From: Pigmentiphaga litoralis
Lineage (GTDB): Bacteria; Pseudomonadota; Gammaproteobacteria; Burkholderiales; Burkholderiaceae_B
NCBI RefSeq assembly: GCF_014651835.1
Contig: NZ_BMXQ01000001.1
Span: forward strand, 2,184,801-2,248,800
Direction of reading: 5' to 3'
Length of the DNA stretch: 64,000 nucleotides
This document shows, one piece after another, positions 1 to 7,689 of this stretch. The notes beneath the pieces are model-generated. The model was given only the letters and a program-made list of their open reading frames with translations. It ran no database searches and was not told the DNA's origin. Numbering within the stretch: position 1 is the stretch's first letter; every line of letters begins with the position of its first letter. The position numbers and the translations under genes were made by a program.

Positions 1-30
1 TATCGCGCGGACGGCACGATCGTCGACTGA
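1..30 (+). CDS. possible 3' end of a CDS entering from the left edge
   Basis: The first ten codons read YRADGTIVD followed by TGA, so a plus-strand gene could end here. Too little is present to name it or to be sure of the frame. Confidence 0.3.
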   Translation, partial: YRADGTIVD

Positions 31-95
31 TCAGCCGGGGAGCGATCCCAGGTCGATGGGCCGGCCAACGACAGGGTCGGTGATGTAGCGCCCCA

Positions 96-128
96 AAACA
101 AAAACGCCACCGGCAAGGGTGGCGTTTT
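96..128 (-). terminator. intrinsic terminator downstream of tRNA-Met
   Basis: The arms AAAACGCCACC (101-111) and GGTGGCGTTTT (118-128) form an 11-bp stem with a 6-nt loop. On the minus strand the stem runs into a T-rich tract, so it should end the tRNA-Met transcript. It could also stop plus-strand transcription from a gene ending at 30, but the T-run on that side is weaker. Confidence 0.75.
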
Positions 129-189
129 CGCTTCGTCTTTGCAGCGGGCTTGAAGCGAACTTCAGTGGCGTGCTGCAAGGCTGAATTCT

Positions 190-266
<77 letters not shown>

Positions 267-281
267 AAATGCAGAGGCCGA

Positions 282-310
282 ACTATACCCAATTTTTCCG
301 GCGTGCGCAA
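282..310 (-). promoter_or_regulatory. sigma-70 promoter of tRNA-Met
   Basis: On the minus strand a -35 box TTGCGC (305-310) and a -10 box TATAGT (282-287) are separated by 17 bp. The predicted start lies about 10 nt before the tRNA 5' end. Confidence 0.7.
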
Positions 311-372
311 TTTGCTGCCGATTCGTCGTAAAGTGATCGGCTTGCCTGCGCGAACGGCGGTCATGCTGCATC

Positions 373-404
373 AAAAAAAATGGCCCGACATTGCTGTCGG
401 GCCA
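373..404 (-). terminator. intrinsic terminator of the nasS-cobA transcript
   Basis: The arms TGGCCCGACA (381-390) and TGTCGGGCCA (395-404) pair perfectly around a TTGC loop. The minus strand then has eight T residues (373-380). It lies about 220 bp beyond the cobA stop and is the first terminator met by that transcript. Confidence 0.85.
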
Positions 405-625
405 ATAGGGAGCACACAATATCGCGCCTCAATATGCTCGCGGGGGAAGCGCGATATCGGTGTCAGAGCCGCGGCACAGCAAGCCAATCGGGGGATCTGC
501 GGATTCCGCCATGGCCTTTGACGCCGTGCGCGTCTCAGAGCCTGCAGTCTAGATCCAACCCTCTGACATCAACCTGAACATTGCTGCGGTGCAGTGTCAC
601 GCGATGTATCGGTGACGGCACGGGC

Positions 626-1561
626 TCACCCGGTCGTTACCAACCGCGCATCCGCCAGCACATCCTGCGCCATCGCCATGGCATGCGACACCGCGTCGCC
701 CAGCACGATCACGGCGGGACTGCCCATGCCGTGCGTCGCGATAGCCTCAGCCATCCGCGCCACAGTGGTCGTCAGGTGACGCTGGTCCGCACAGGTGGCG
801 CGCTGCACCACGGCGACCGGCAGGTCGGCCCGAAAGCCCGAGGCCATCAGCACGCGCGCCAGGCGGGTCGGATCGCTCATGCCCATGTAGCAGACAACGG
901 TCAGGCCGCTTTGCGCCAGCGCCCGCCAATAGGGCTGGGACCCTGCTCCGGTTTCGTCCACCGTATGCGCCGTGACCAGGGCGACGCCGCGCGCCACCTG
1001 GCGATGGGTGATCGGCAGTCCCAACTGCGCGCCGATGGCCAGCCCGGCCGTCAGGCCTGCAACGGCGTCAACCTGCACGCCGCGCTCGGCCAGCCAGGCC
1101 CACTCTTCACCGCCGCGCCCGAAAATGAAGGCGTCGCCGCCTTTGACGCGCGCCACGGTTTCCCCCTGGCGGGCGTAGCGCAGCATCAGCCGCAAAATGA
1201 AGGGCTGCGGGGTCGACTTGCAGCCGCCGCGTTTGCCGACACGCACAATGCGGGTCCCTGGCGCGGCCAGTTCCAGCACACCCGGGCCGACCAGATCGTC
1301 CACCAGCCACACCGTGCAGGTGGCCAGGGTCTTGACGGCACGCACCGTCAACAGATCCGGATCGCCTGGCCCGGCGCCGATCAGCCAGACCTTGCCGCGG
1401 CACGGCACGGACCGCACGGGTTCGGAAGAAAACGTCGACGACGACAACGGGGCTGCTGACAGCGGGTTGGAAGCCAGGCGATCGGACACCAAGCGGTCGG
1501 GCACCAACGCAGTCGGCGCCAGGACGGACGCAGGCAGGTTTGTGATCACGGCGGATGTCAT
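626..1561 (-). CDS. cobA: uroporphyrinogen-III C-methyltransferase
   Basis: This enzyme (SUMT) transfers two methyl groups from S-adenosylmethionine to uroporphyrinogen III, giving precorrin-2, the precursor of sirohaem and cobalamin. The methylase domain starts near residue 56 with the glycine-rich GAGPGDPDLLT motif, followed by VKGGDAFIFGRGGEE and a GLTAG segment, as in the family. The first 55 residues are a low-complexity Ala/Ser/Pro/Leu extension with imperfect PDRLVS/DRLASNP repeats. The product is 311 aa. The start at 1561 was chosen because its ATG overlaps the nasS stop (ATGA), indicating translational coupling. Sirohaem is the cofactor of assimilatory nitrite reductase, which explains the linkage to nasT-nasS. 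No nitrate or nitrite reductase gene is in the window. Confidence 0.9.
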   Translation of the reverse strand: MTSAVITNLPASVLAPTALVPDRLVSDRLASNPLSAAPLSSSTFSSEPVRSVPCRGKVWLIGAGPGDPDLLTVRAVKTLATCTVWLVDDLVGPGVLELAAPGTRIVRVGKRGGCKSTPQPFILRLMLRYARQGETVARVKGGDAFIFGRGGEEWAWLAERGVQVDAVAGLTAGLAIGAQLGLPITHRQVARGVALVTAHTVDETGAGSQPYWRALAQSGLTVVCYMGMSDPTRLARVLMASGFRADLPVAVVQRATCADQRHLTTTVARMAEAIATHGMGSPAVIVLGDAVSHAMAMAQDVLADARLVTTG

Positions 1562-2742
1562 GACGTCACCTCGGTAGAAATCGATGCACCAGCCGGCGCA
1601 AACTGGCTCAGATAGGTGTCGGCGTGGCGGGCATCCCACTTGACGCCATCGAGCAGCACCGCGCTGCGCCATGGGCTGGCCGGCACCGCTACCTTCGCCA
1701 TCGCGGCCGCATCCTGATAGACATCGATGCGATGCACGGCGCGGGCGACGGCCTCGTAGTCCGGCACGTCGCGCAGCAGGCCCCAACGCACGAACTGCGT
1801 CAGGAACCACATGCCGTCCGACACGTAGGGGTAGGTCACCTCGCCGTCATTGAAGAACGTGAGCGGGTGGGTATCGCGCCAGCGGCGGCCCTGCGCGTCG
1901 CCGGACAGGCCTTGCAGGCAATCGGCCAGCAGGGTGTTGGGCTGGTCGATGGCATCGGCGGCGGCCAGGCGGCGGGCGACACCATCGCGCGCCCGCATCG
2001 TATCCAGATACCGCGCCGTATCCAGCAGCGCAGCGACCAGGGCGCGCGCGGTGTTGGGATGGCGCGTGACCCAGTCATCGGTCGCGGCCAGCACTTTTTC
2101 AGGGTGGTCGGGCCAGATGGCCTGCGACGTGCAGGCAATGATGCCTTCGCCCTGCTGCGCGGCCAGGGTGTTCCAAGGTTCGCCCACACAAAAGGCGTGC
2201 ACCAGCCCTTCCTGCGCGGCGGCCACCATGCGCGGCGGCGGCACCACCACGCGGTCGACGTCTCGCGCCGGATCGATGCGGTGCGCCGCCAGCCAGTAGG
2301 CCAGCCACATGGCATGCGTGCCGGTCGCAAAGGTATGCGCCAGGGTCAGGCCCGCGCCGTCGCGCACCGCGCGCGCCATCGACCAGCCGTCCCGTACGCC
2401 CTGCTGCGCCAGGCTCTTGCCGATCGTGATGCCCTGGCCGTTGTGGTTCAGTCCCATCAGGATCGACATGGGCGTCGCGGCCGACCCGATGCCCAGATGC
2501 GCGCCGTACACCATGCCGTAGAGCGCGTGCGATGCGTCCAGCGAACCGTTGGCCAGACCGTCGCGCACCATCGACCAGGAGGCCTGGCGCACGGGTTCGA
2601 TGCGGATGCCGTAGCGCCGGTCGAACCCCAGTTCGGCGGCCATCACCACGGTCGCGCAGTCCACCAGCGGGATGAAACCCAGCCGGACGGTATCGAGTTC
2701 GGGGGCGTCGCCATCGGCGCGCCGGGAAAGAGGGGATGTCAT
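1558..2742 (-). CDS. nasS: nitrate-binding sensor protein of the NrtA/CmpA family (NasS-like)
   Basis: The 394-aa protein is a periplasmic-binding-protein fold of the NrtA/CmpA/NasS family. The body begins VRLGFIPLVDCATVVMAAELG and includes a FCVGEPWNTLA segment typical of the nitrate/bicarbonate binders. The N-terminus is polar (MTSPLSRRADGDAPELD) with no signal peptide or lipobox, so it should stay in the cytoplasm. In characterised NasS-NasT systems such a protein holds the ANTAR regulator NasT inactive until nitrate or nitrite binds. The start at 2742 gives this length. An in-frame upstream extension would read through the leader terminator and was rejected. A transporter-component role is less likely because no permease or ATPase gene is adjacent. 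Confidence 0.8.
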   Translation of the reverse strand: MTSPLSRRADGDAPELDTVRLGFIPLVDCATVVMAAELGFDRRYGIRIEPVRQASWSMVRDGLANGSLDASHALYGMVYGAHLGIGSAATPMSILMGLNHNGQGITIGKSLAQQGVRDGWSMARAVRDGAGLTLAHTFATGTHAMWLAYWLAAHRIDPARDVDRVVVPPPRMVAAAQEGLVHAFCVGEPWNTLAAQQGEGIIACTSQAIWPDHPEKVLAATDDWVTRHPNTARALVAALLDTARYLDTMRARDGVARRLAAADAIDQPNTLLADCLQGLSGDAQGRRWRDTHPLTFFNDGEVTYPYVSDGMWFLTQFVRWGLLRDVPDYEAVARAVHRIDVYQDAAAMAKVAVPASPWRSAVLLDGVKWDARHADTYLSQFAPAGASISTEVTS

Positions 2743-2767
2743 GCCTTGCTCGCTCGGTTCCGGAATG

Positions 2768-2815
2768 AAAAAGCGCCCGTCTTCGCCAGGATGCCTTCCT
2801 GACGCAGACGGACGC
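2768..2815 (-). terminator. leader terminator (attenuator) just upstream of nasS
   Basis: On the minus strand GCGTCCGTCT (2815-2806) pairs with AGACGGGCGC (2782-2773) over 10 bp with one T-G wobble. A smaller CAGGA/TCCTG stem lies in the loop, and TTTTT follows at 2772-2768. It sits 26 nt before the nasS start, inside the transcribed leader, which is the expected place for NasT-type antitermination. Confidence 0.75.
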
Positions 2816-2835
2816 CGTTGTCCGCGACGCGGCTG

Positions 2836-2873
2836 TGACGATGCGCCGTCATTGGTGCATCGAGCCACGCTCG
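2836..2873 (-). promoter_or_regulatory. leader hairpins 5' of the nasS attenuator
   Basis: The predicted leader begins with CGAGC-GTG-GCTCG (2873-2861). A second hairpin TGACG-GCGCAT-CGTCA (2851-2836) has a six-nucleotide loop. ANTAR proteins bind tandem hexaloop hairpins. These loops do not match the usual A-first, G-fourth rule, so the assignment to NasT is only tentative. Confidence 0.35.
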
Positions 2874-2883
2874 GGTCTCATCA

Positions 2884-2899
2884 TGCAAAGCGCGTGCCA
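2884..2899 (-). promoter_or_regulatory. sigma-54 (RpoN) promoter of nasS-cobA
   Basis: The minus strand reads TGGCACG-CGCT-TTGCA, an almost exact match to the -24/-12 consensus with correct GG-to-GC spacing. Transcription should start near 2873, giving a leader of about 130 nt before nasS. Confidence 0.8.
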
Positions 2900-2988
2900 G
2901 TGGCGGGCCGTTGAGCCGGCGGATCAGCCGCTACGGGAAATACAGGGGCAAGGCTTGACCGCCACTGGCCCGGATCGCTGCCGTGAAC

Positions 2989-3015
2989 GCACCAAAGCCA
3001 TGCATGCAGGCACCA
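2989..3015 (-). promoter_or_regulatory. possible NtrC half-sites upstream of the sigma-54 promoter
   Basis: Two TGGTGC copies occur on the minus strand (2994-2989 and 3015-3010), 21 bp apart and about 115-140 bp upstream of the predicted start. TGGTGC is one arm of the NtrC consensus, and the spacing puts both on one face of the helix. Neither has a good second arm. Confidence 0.4.
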
Positions 3016-3058
3016 GAAGTGGTCAATCGACTTTGCAGACGCAGGGGCCGGGCCTCGC

Positions 3059-3637
3059 TCAGGGCTTGAGCCAGCCCGCGACTTCGACCATTTCCCGGGC
3101 CACGTCGCCGATGCGCCGCTGGCTTTGCATCGCGCGTTCGCGCAGCAGCTTGTAGGCCTCGTCTTCCGACACGCCGCGCAGTTGCATCAGCAGACCCTTG
3201 GCCTTGTCGACCCACTGCCGTTCGGCCAGCTTCTTCTTGGCGTCCTGCAGTTCTTCGCGCAGTTCGCGCTCGACGCTGAATCGTTCGATCGCCACGTCCA
3301 GCAAGGTCTGGATGCGCGTGGCGGGCACCTCGCCGACCACGTAGGCGGCCACGCCCACCTCGAGCGCCAGCCGGATGGTGCTGCGCCCGCCATCGCCCGT
3401 GAACATGACGACCGGACGCGCGCTGTGTTCGCTCGCCACACAGACGTCTTCCAGCGTGTCGCGCGACGGCGCGTCGGAATCGATCAGTACGACGTCGGGC
3501 TTGAGCTTGGCGATGACGGCCGCCATCCCGACGCTCGCCTCGATCTCGGCAATCACGTTGACGCCGGCTTCGGCAAGTGTCTGTCGCAGCGACACCGCCC
3601 TGCCCGATCCGTCGTTAATCAGTACCACATTGAGCAT
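3059..3637 (-). CDS. nasT: ANTAR-domain response regulator (NasT-like antiterminator)
   Basis: The 192-aa protein has an N-terminal receiver-like domain (VVLINDGSG at the start, VLIDSD as the presumed acidic site) and a C-terminal ANTAR RNA-binding domain. The ANTAR part includes [20 protein letters not shown], with coiled-coil residues before it. In NasS-NasT systems it binds leader RNA and prevents early termination in nitrate-assimilation operons. The start codon at 3637 follows a GGGGA ribosome site. The gene lies directly upstream of the nasS leader on the same strand, so NasT may regulate that leader itself. Its direct target is not shown here. Confidence 0.88.
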   Translation of the reverse strand: MLNVVLINDGSGRAVSLRQTLAEAGVNVIAEIEASVGMAAVIAKLKPDVVLIDSDAPSRDTLEDVCVASEHSARPVVMFTGDGGRSTIRLALEVGVAAYVVGEVPATRIQTLLDVAIERFSVERELREELQDAKKKLAERQWVDKAKGLLMQLRGVSEDEAYKLLRERAMQSQRRIGDVAREMVEVAGWLKP

Positions 3638-3775
3638 GTTGTTCCCCGTCGCTTTTGGCGACGCAAGTTGTATGCCATTGCTGGCTTCATGATGCCGCCA
3701 TCCCCAATGCTCATGCGGGGTCGCGTGATAAACTGGCCGGCTTGCCCCCGGGCTAATTCCCGTTACGGCACTTCC

Positions 3776-5167
3776 ATGACCGAACCCCGCAAACTGTATA
3801 TCCGCACTTTCGGCTGCCAGATGAACGAGTATGACTCGGACAAGATGGTCGATGTGCTCAATGCCGACTCCCCGCTCGTGTTGACCGACACGCCGGAAGA
3901 CGCCGACGTGATTCTATTCAACACCTGTTCGGTGCGCGAGAAGGCGCAGGAAAAAGTCTTCTCCGACCTCGGACGCGTCAAGCAGCTCAAACGCAACAAG
4001 CCCGGCCTCGTGATCGGCGTGGGCGGCTGCGTTGCCAGCCAGGAAGGCGCGGCCATCGTGGCGCGCGCGCCCTATGTCGACGTCGTGTTCGGCCCGCAAA
4101 CGCTGCACCGCCTGCCCCAGTTGATGGAAAAGCGCCGGCTGACCGGCCAGTCGCAGGTCGACATCAGTTTCCCCGAAATCGAAAAGTTCGACCACTTGCC
4201 GCCCGCGCGGATTGACGGCCCATCCGCCTTCGTGTCGATCATGGAAGGCTGCAGCAAGTACTGCAGCTTCTGTGTGGTGCCGTATACCCGCGGCGAAGAA
4301 GTGTCGCGCCCGTTTGAAGACGTGCTGACCGAGATTGCCGACCTGGCCGACCAGGGTGTCAAGGAAGTCACGCTGCTGGGCCAGAACGTGAACGCGTATC
4401 GCGGACAGATGGGCGACACGGCCGAGATCGCCGACTTTGCGCTGCTGCTCGAATATGTGCACGACATTCCAGGCATCGAACGCATCCGCTTCACGACCTC
4501 GCATCCCAAAGAGATGTCGCAGCGGCTGATCGATGCCTACGGCAAGCTGCCCAAGCTGACGTCCTTCCTGCACCTGCCCGTGCAGGCCGGCAGCGACCAC
4601 ATCCTGATGGCCATGAAGCGCGGCTACACCGCGCTGGAATTCAAGTCCATCGTGCGCCGCCTGCGCGCCGTACGGCCCGACATCGTCATGTCGTCGGACT
4701 TCATCGTCGGCTTTCCTGGCGAGACCGAAGAAGACTTTGGCAAGACCCTGAAGCTGATCGAAGACGTGAACTTCGACGCGTCGTTCTCGTTCGTGTACTC
4801 GCGCCGCCCGGGCACGCCCGCCGCCGACCTGCACGACGAGGTGGCGCAAGAGGTCAAACTCGAACGGCTGCAGCGTCTGCAGGCCCTGATCAACACCCAG
4901 GCCGCCGCGATCAGCGAGGCCATGGTCGGTTCGATCCAGCGCGTGGTGGTCGAAGGCGTGTCGCGCAAGCGGGCCGACGAACTCATGGGCCGCACCGAAA
5001 ACAATCGTATCGTCAACTTCCCGGCGCCCGCGCGGCTGCTGGGAACCTTGGCCGACATCCGCATCACCGCGGCCATGTCCCACACCCTGCGCGGCGAGGT
5101 CGTGACGCACGACCCCGTCAGCCCATATCCCAGCGTCACGACCGTATCGAGTCCCTCGCACGCATGA
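3776..5167 (+). CDS. miaB: tRNA-2-methylthio-N6-dimethylallyladenosine synthase
   Basis: This radical-SAM methylthiotransferase modifies i6A37 of tRNAs that read UNN codons. The order is an N-terminal UPF0004 domain with three cluster cysteines ([27 protein letters not shown]), the radical-SAM CxxxCxxC motif (CSKYCSFC, around residue 161) and a C-terminal TRAM domain. The product is 463 aa, normal for MiaB. The ATG at 3776 starts the conserved [17 protein letters not shown]; a longer frame upstream is antisense to nasT and was rejected. The stop overlaps the phoH start (ATGA), so this begins the miaB-phoH-ybeY-corC-lnt operon. Confidence 0.97.
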   Translation: MTEPRKLYIRTFGCQMNEYDSDKMVDVLNADSPLVLTDTPEDADVILFNTCSVREKAQEKVFSDLGRVKQLKRNKPGLVIGVGGCVASQEGAAIVARAPYVDVVFGPQTLHRLPQLMEKRRLTGQSQVDISFPEIEKFDHLPPARIDGPSAFVSIMEGCSKYCSFCVVPYTRGEEVSRPFEDVLTEIADLADQGVKEVTLLGQNVNAYRGQMGDTAEIADFALLLEYVHDIPGIERIRFTTSHPKEMSQRLIDAYGKLPKLTSFLHLPVQAGSDHILMAMKRGYTALEFKSIVRRLRAVRPDIVMSSDFIVGFPGETEEDFGKTLKLIEDVNFDASFSFVYSRRPGTPAADLHDEVAQEVKLERLQRLQALINTQAAAISEAMVGSIQRVVVEGVSRKRADELMGRTENNRIVNFPAPARLLGTLADIRITAAMSHTLRGEVVTHDPVSPYPSVTTVSSPSHA

Positions 5168-6186
5168 CAGATTCCCGTACCGTATCCTCCGCCCGTCGCA
5201 ACCTGCCCGTCGTTCTGACGCTGGACGAAGACAATGTCCGCCTTGCGAACCTGTGCGGTCCGCTCGACGAAAATCTGCGCCAGCTGGCCGCAGCCTACGG
5301 CGTCGAACTGACGCGGCGGGGCACGCGGCTGACCTTCGACGGCGACCGCGCCGACGATGCCGCGGCGGCGGTGCTGTTCCTGCACCAGCGCGCGCAGGAA
5401 CCGATCTCCATCGACGACCTGCAACTGACGCTGGTCGAACTGGGCGCCATGGACACGCAGCACGATCCGCGCGACGTGCCCGCCCTGGTGCCCGGCACCG
5501 GCAACGAGTCCGAGATCGTGCTGCGCATTCCGCGCCGGCAGGACCTGAAGGGCCGCACGCCGCGCCAGCGCGACTACCTGCGCAATATCCTGTCGCATGA
5601 CATCTCGTTCGGCATGGGTCCGGCCGGCACGGGCAAGACCTATCTGGCCGTGGCCTGCGCGGTGGACGCCATGGAACGCGAGTCGGTCAAACGCATCGTG
5701 CTGACGCGTCCGGCAGTCGAAGCCGGCGAACGCTTGGGCTTTCTGCCTGGCGACCTGTCGCAGAAGGTCGATCCCTATCTGCGTCCGCTGTACGACGCGC
5801 TCTATGACCTGCTGGGGTTCGAAAAGGTCGGCAAGCTGTTCGAAAAGCAGGCGATCGAAATCGCGCCGCTGGCCTACATGCGCGGCCGGACGCTGAACAA
5901 CGCGTTTGTGATCCTGGACGAAGCGCAGAACACGACGCCGGAACAAATGAAGATGTTCCTGACGCGGATCGGCTTTGGCAGCCGCGCCGTCATTACCGGC
6001 GACCCGTCGCAGGTCGACCTGCCCAAGGGCCATCGCAGCGGGCTGGTGGACGCGGCGAACATCCTGTCGGCGGTCAAGGGCATTTCGTTCACGCAGTTCA
6101 CGAGCAGCGACGTCGTGCGCCATCCGCTGGTGGCCCGCATTGTCGATGCCTATGAAAAGCATGGCGCGAGCAGCAGTGGCAAGTAA
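5164..6186 (+). CDS. phoH: PhoH-like ATPase (PhoL)
   Basis: This cytoplasmic P-loop ATPase belongs to the PhoH family and is almost always linked to ybeY. The Walker A motif GPAGTGKT starts at residue 152 and a Walker B-like [10 protein letters not shown] lies near residue 250. At 340 aa it is typical of the bacterial PhoL form. Its exact role is unsettled; linkage to YbeY suggests RNA or ribosome metabolism. The ATG overlaps the miaB stop, so translation is coupled. The ybeY start lies inside its 3' end. Confidence 0.93.
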   Translation: MTDSRTVSSARRNLPVVLTLDEDNVRLANLCGPLDENLRQLAAAYGVELTRRGTRLTFDGDRADDAAAAVLFLHQRAQEPISIDDLQLTLVELGAMDTQHDPRDVPALVPGTGNESEIVLRIPRRQDLKGRTPRQRDYLRNILSHDISFGMGPAGTGKTYLAVACAVDAMERESVKRIVLTRPAVEAGERLGFLPGDLSQKVDPYLRPLYDALYDLLGFEKVGKLFEKQAIEIAPLAYMRGRTLNNAFVILDEAQNTTPEQMKMFLTRIGFGSRAVITGDPSQVDLPKGHRSGLVDAANILSAVKGISFTQFTSSDVVRHPLVARIVDAYEKHGASSSGK

Positions 6187-6757
6187 GGGGGCTGGCAGGC
6201 CGGCCGCTGCAAAGACAGCAGCCGGAAAGAAGGTGGCCAAGCCGGCGGCAGCAGGAGCCGCCGTCGAAACGGCCGTCCTGCCGTCCCTTGTCACGCCGCT
6301 CAGCCTGTCCGTGCAGTGCGCCGTCGACGACGACCGCCTGCCCCGTTGGCGGGTGCGCCGCTGGGTGGCGTTGACGCTCAAGCACCTTGCCACGTCGAAA
6401 TCAGCGCCCACCGCCGTCCACCTGACCCTGCGCATCGTGGGCGCGGCCGAAGGCCGGCGGCTGAACCGCGACTTTCGCGAACGCGACTACGCCACCAATG
6501 TGCTGACCTTCGAGTATGGCGATGACCCGTCGGGCACCACCAGCGGCGACATCGTGCTGTGCCTGCCCGTACTCGTGAAAGAGGCGCGGGAACAGAAGAA
6601 GCCCTTCCTGAATCACGCCGCGCACCTGGTGATTCATGGCGTCCTACACGCATTGGGTTACGATCATTTGAACGCGCGGGAAGCCACACGCATGGAGCGT
6701 CTGGAAACCCGCATTTTGGCCGAATTGGCAATACCCGACCCGTATCGGGTATCCTGA
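6161..6757 (+). CDS. ybeY: endoribonuclease YbeY, rRNA maturation factor
   Basis: This metal-dependent endoribonuclease acts in 16S rRNA 3'-end maturation and ribosome quality control. The zinc motif HGVLHALGYDH is intact, with H159, H163 and H169 in this numbering. The product is 198 aa with this start, about 40 longer than usual. The extra part is an Ala/Lys/Gly-rich basic tail (AAAKTAAGKKVAKPAAAG). Starts at 6161 (ATG) and 6176 (GTG) are both possible; either way the gene overlaps phoH. The basic tail may simply add nonspecific RNA affinity (inference). Confidence 0.93.
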   Translation: MARAAVASKGAGRPAAAKTAAGKKVAKPAAAGAAVETAVLPSLVTPLSLSVQCAVDDDRLPRWRVRRWVALTLKHLATSKSAPTAVHLTLRIVGAAEGRRLNRDFRERDYATNVLTFEYGDDPSGTTSGDIVLCLPVLVKEAREQKKPFLNHAAHLVIHGVLHALGYDHLNAREATRMERLETRILAELAIPDPYRVS

Positions 6758-6785
6758 GACCTTCACAAACTGTCCTGTCAGGACG

Positions 6786-7679
6786 ATGTCAGACTCCTCC
6801 CCTAGTCCGGCGTACGCAGCGCGTGCGCCCAAACATCCTCCCAAAACCTTCTTCGAGCGACTCTCGGCGCTGATCCATCGCGAGCCGGAAGACCGCGAAG
6901 ATCTGAAGGCGGTGCTGGAAGCGGCCTATGGTCGCGACCTCCTGGACGCCGAAGCCCTGTCGATGATCGAAGGCGTGCTGGCCGTGTCCGAACTGGCCGC
7001 CGGCGACATCATGATCCCGCGTTCGCGCATGGACATGCTGGAAGTCAGCGAGCCGATCGAAGCGCTGCTGCCCGGCGTCATCGAAACGGCCCACTCGCGT
7101 TTCCCGGTGTACGAAGAAAGCCGCGACAACGTGATCGGCATCCTGCTGGCCAAAGACCTGCTGCGCTGCGTGGTGGACCGCCACCTCGAACTGCGCACGC
7201 TCTTGCGGCCGGCGGTGTTCATTCCCGAGTCCAAAAAGCTGAACGTACTGCTGCGCGAATTCCGCAGCAACCGCAACCACATCGCGATCGTGGTGGATGA
7301 GCATGGCGGCACCGCCGGCCTCATCACCATTGAAGACGTGCTGGAACAGATCGTTGGCGAGATCGAAGACGAATACGACGACATCGACGTCGAACAGTCC
7401 ATCCTGCCCGACGGCAAGAACCGCTGGCGCGTGATGGCCACCACCAGCATCCGCCGCTTCAACGAGACCTTCGGGTCTTCGCTGGACGACGACGAGTACG
7501 ACACCGTCGGCGGCTGGATGGCCGGCAATCTTGGCCGCATTCCTCGCCGGGGCGACCACATCGAACGCGACAACCTGAAGCTGGACGTGATCCGTGCCGA
7601 TGCGCGCCGCGCGTTGTGGCTGCGTGTCGCGCGCTTGCCCAACGACGGGTCCGAGTCGACGCCGATCGACGAGCGATAG
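6786..7679 (+). CDS. corC: CBS-domain transporter-associated protein, CorC/HlyC family
   Basis: The 297-aa soluble protein has two CBS domains in its middle (GDIMIPRSRMDMLEVSE and AIVVDEHGGTAGLITIEDV segments) and a C-terminal CorC_HlyC domain (DEYDTVGGWMAGNLGRIP). This family is tied to magnesium/cobalt efflux and membrane ion homeostasis. There is no membrane segment, so it is the short CorC form rather than the DUF21-containing CNNM form. Position between ybeY and lnt is the standard proteobacterial order. Confidence 0.92.
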   Translation: MSDSSPSPAYAARAPKHPPKTFFERLSALIHREPEDREDLKAVLEAAYGRDLLDAEALSMIEGVLAVSELAAGDIMIPRSRMDMLEVSEPIEALLPGVIETAHSRFPVYEESRDNVIGILLAKDLLRCVVDRHLELRTLLRPAVFIPESKKLNVLLREFRSNRNHIAIVVDEHGGTAGLITIEDVLEQIVGEIEDEYDDIDVEQSILPDGKNRWRVMATTSIRRFNETFGSSLDDDEYDTVGGWMAGNLGRIPRRGDHIERDNLKLDVIRADARRALWLRVARLPNDGSESTPIDER

Positions 7680-7689
7680 GCCGCCCGCC

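Larger units (their letters stand above)
267..625. other. non-coding stretch between tRNA-Met and cobA
   Basis: This contains the tRNA promoter (282-310) and a minus-strand terminator (373-404). Short open frames here have no recognisable protein character. Nothing else was seen between 405 and 625. Confidence 0.6.
2743..3058 (-). other. 316-bp regulatory intergenic region between nasT and nasS
   Basis: No gene lies here. It contains the possible NtrC half-sites, the sigma-54 promoter, two leader hairpins and the attenuator-like terminator, each listed separately. Confidence 0.7.

Noticed and set aside
581-1459. Long plus-strand open frame of 292 codons
   Set aside because: It is antisense to cobA, rich in His/Arg/Gly/Gln with no domain, a usual shadow in high-GC DNA.
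3125-3775. Upstream extension of miaB
   Set aside because: The extra part is antisense to nasT and has shadow composition; the conserved MiaB start is at 3776.
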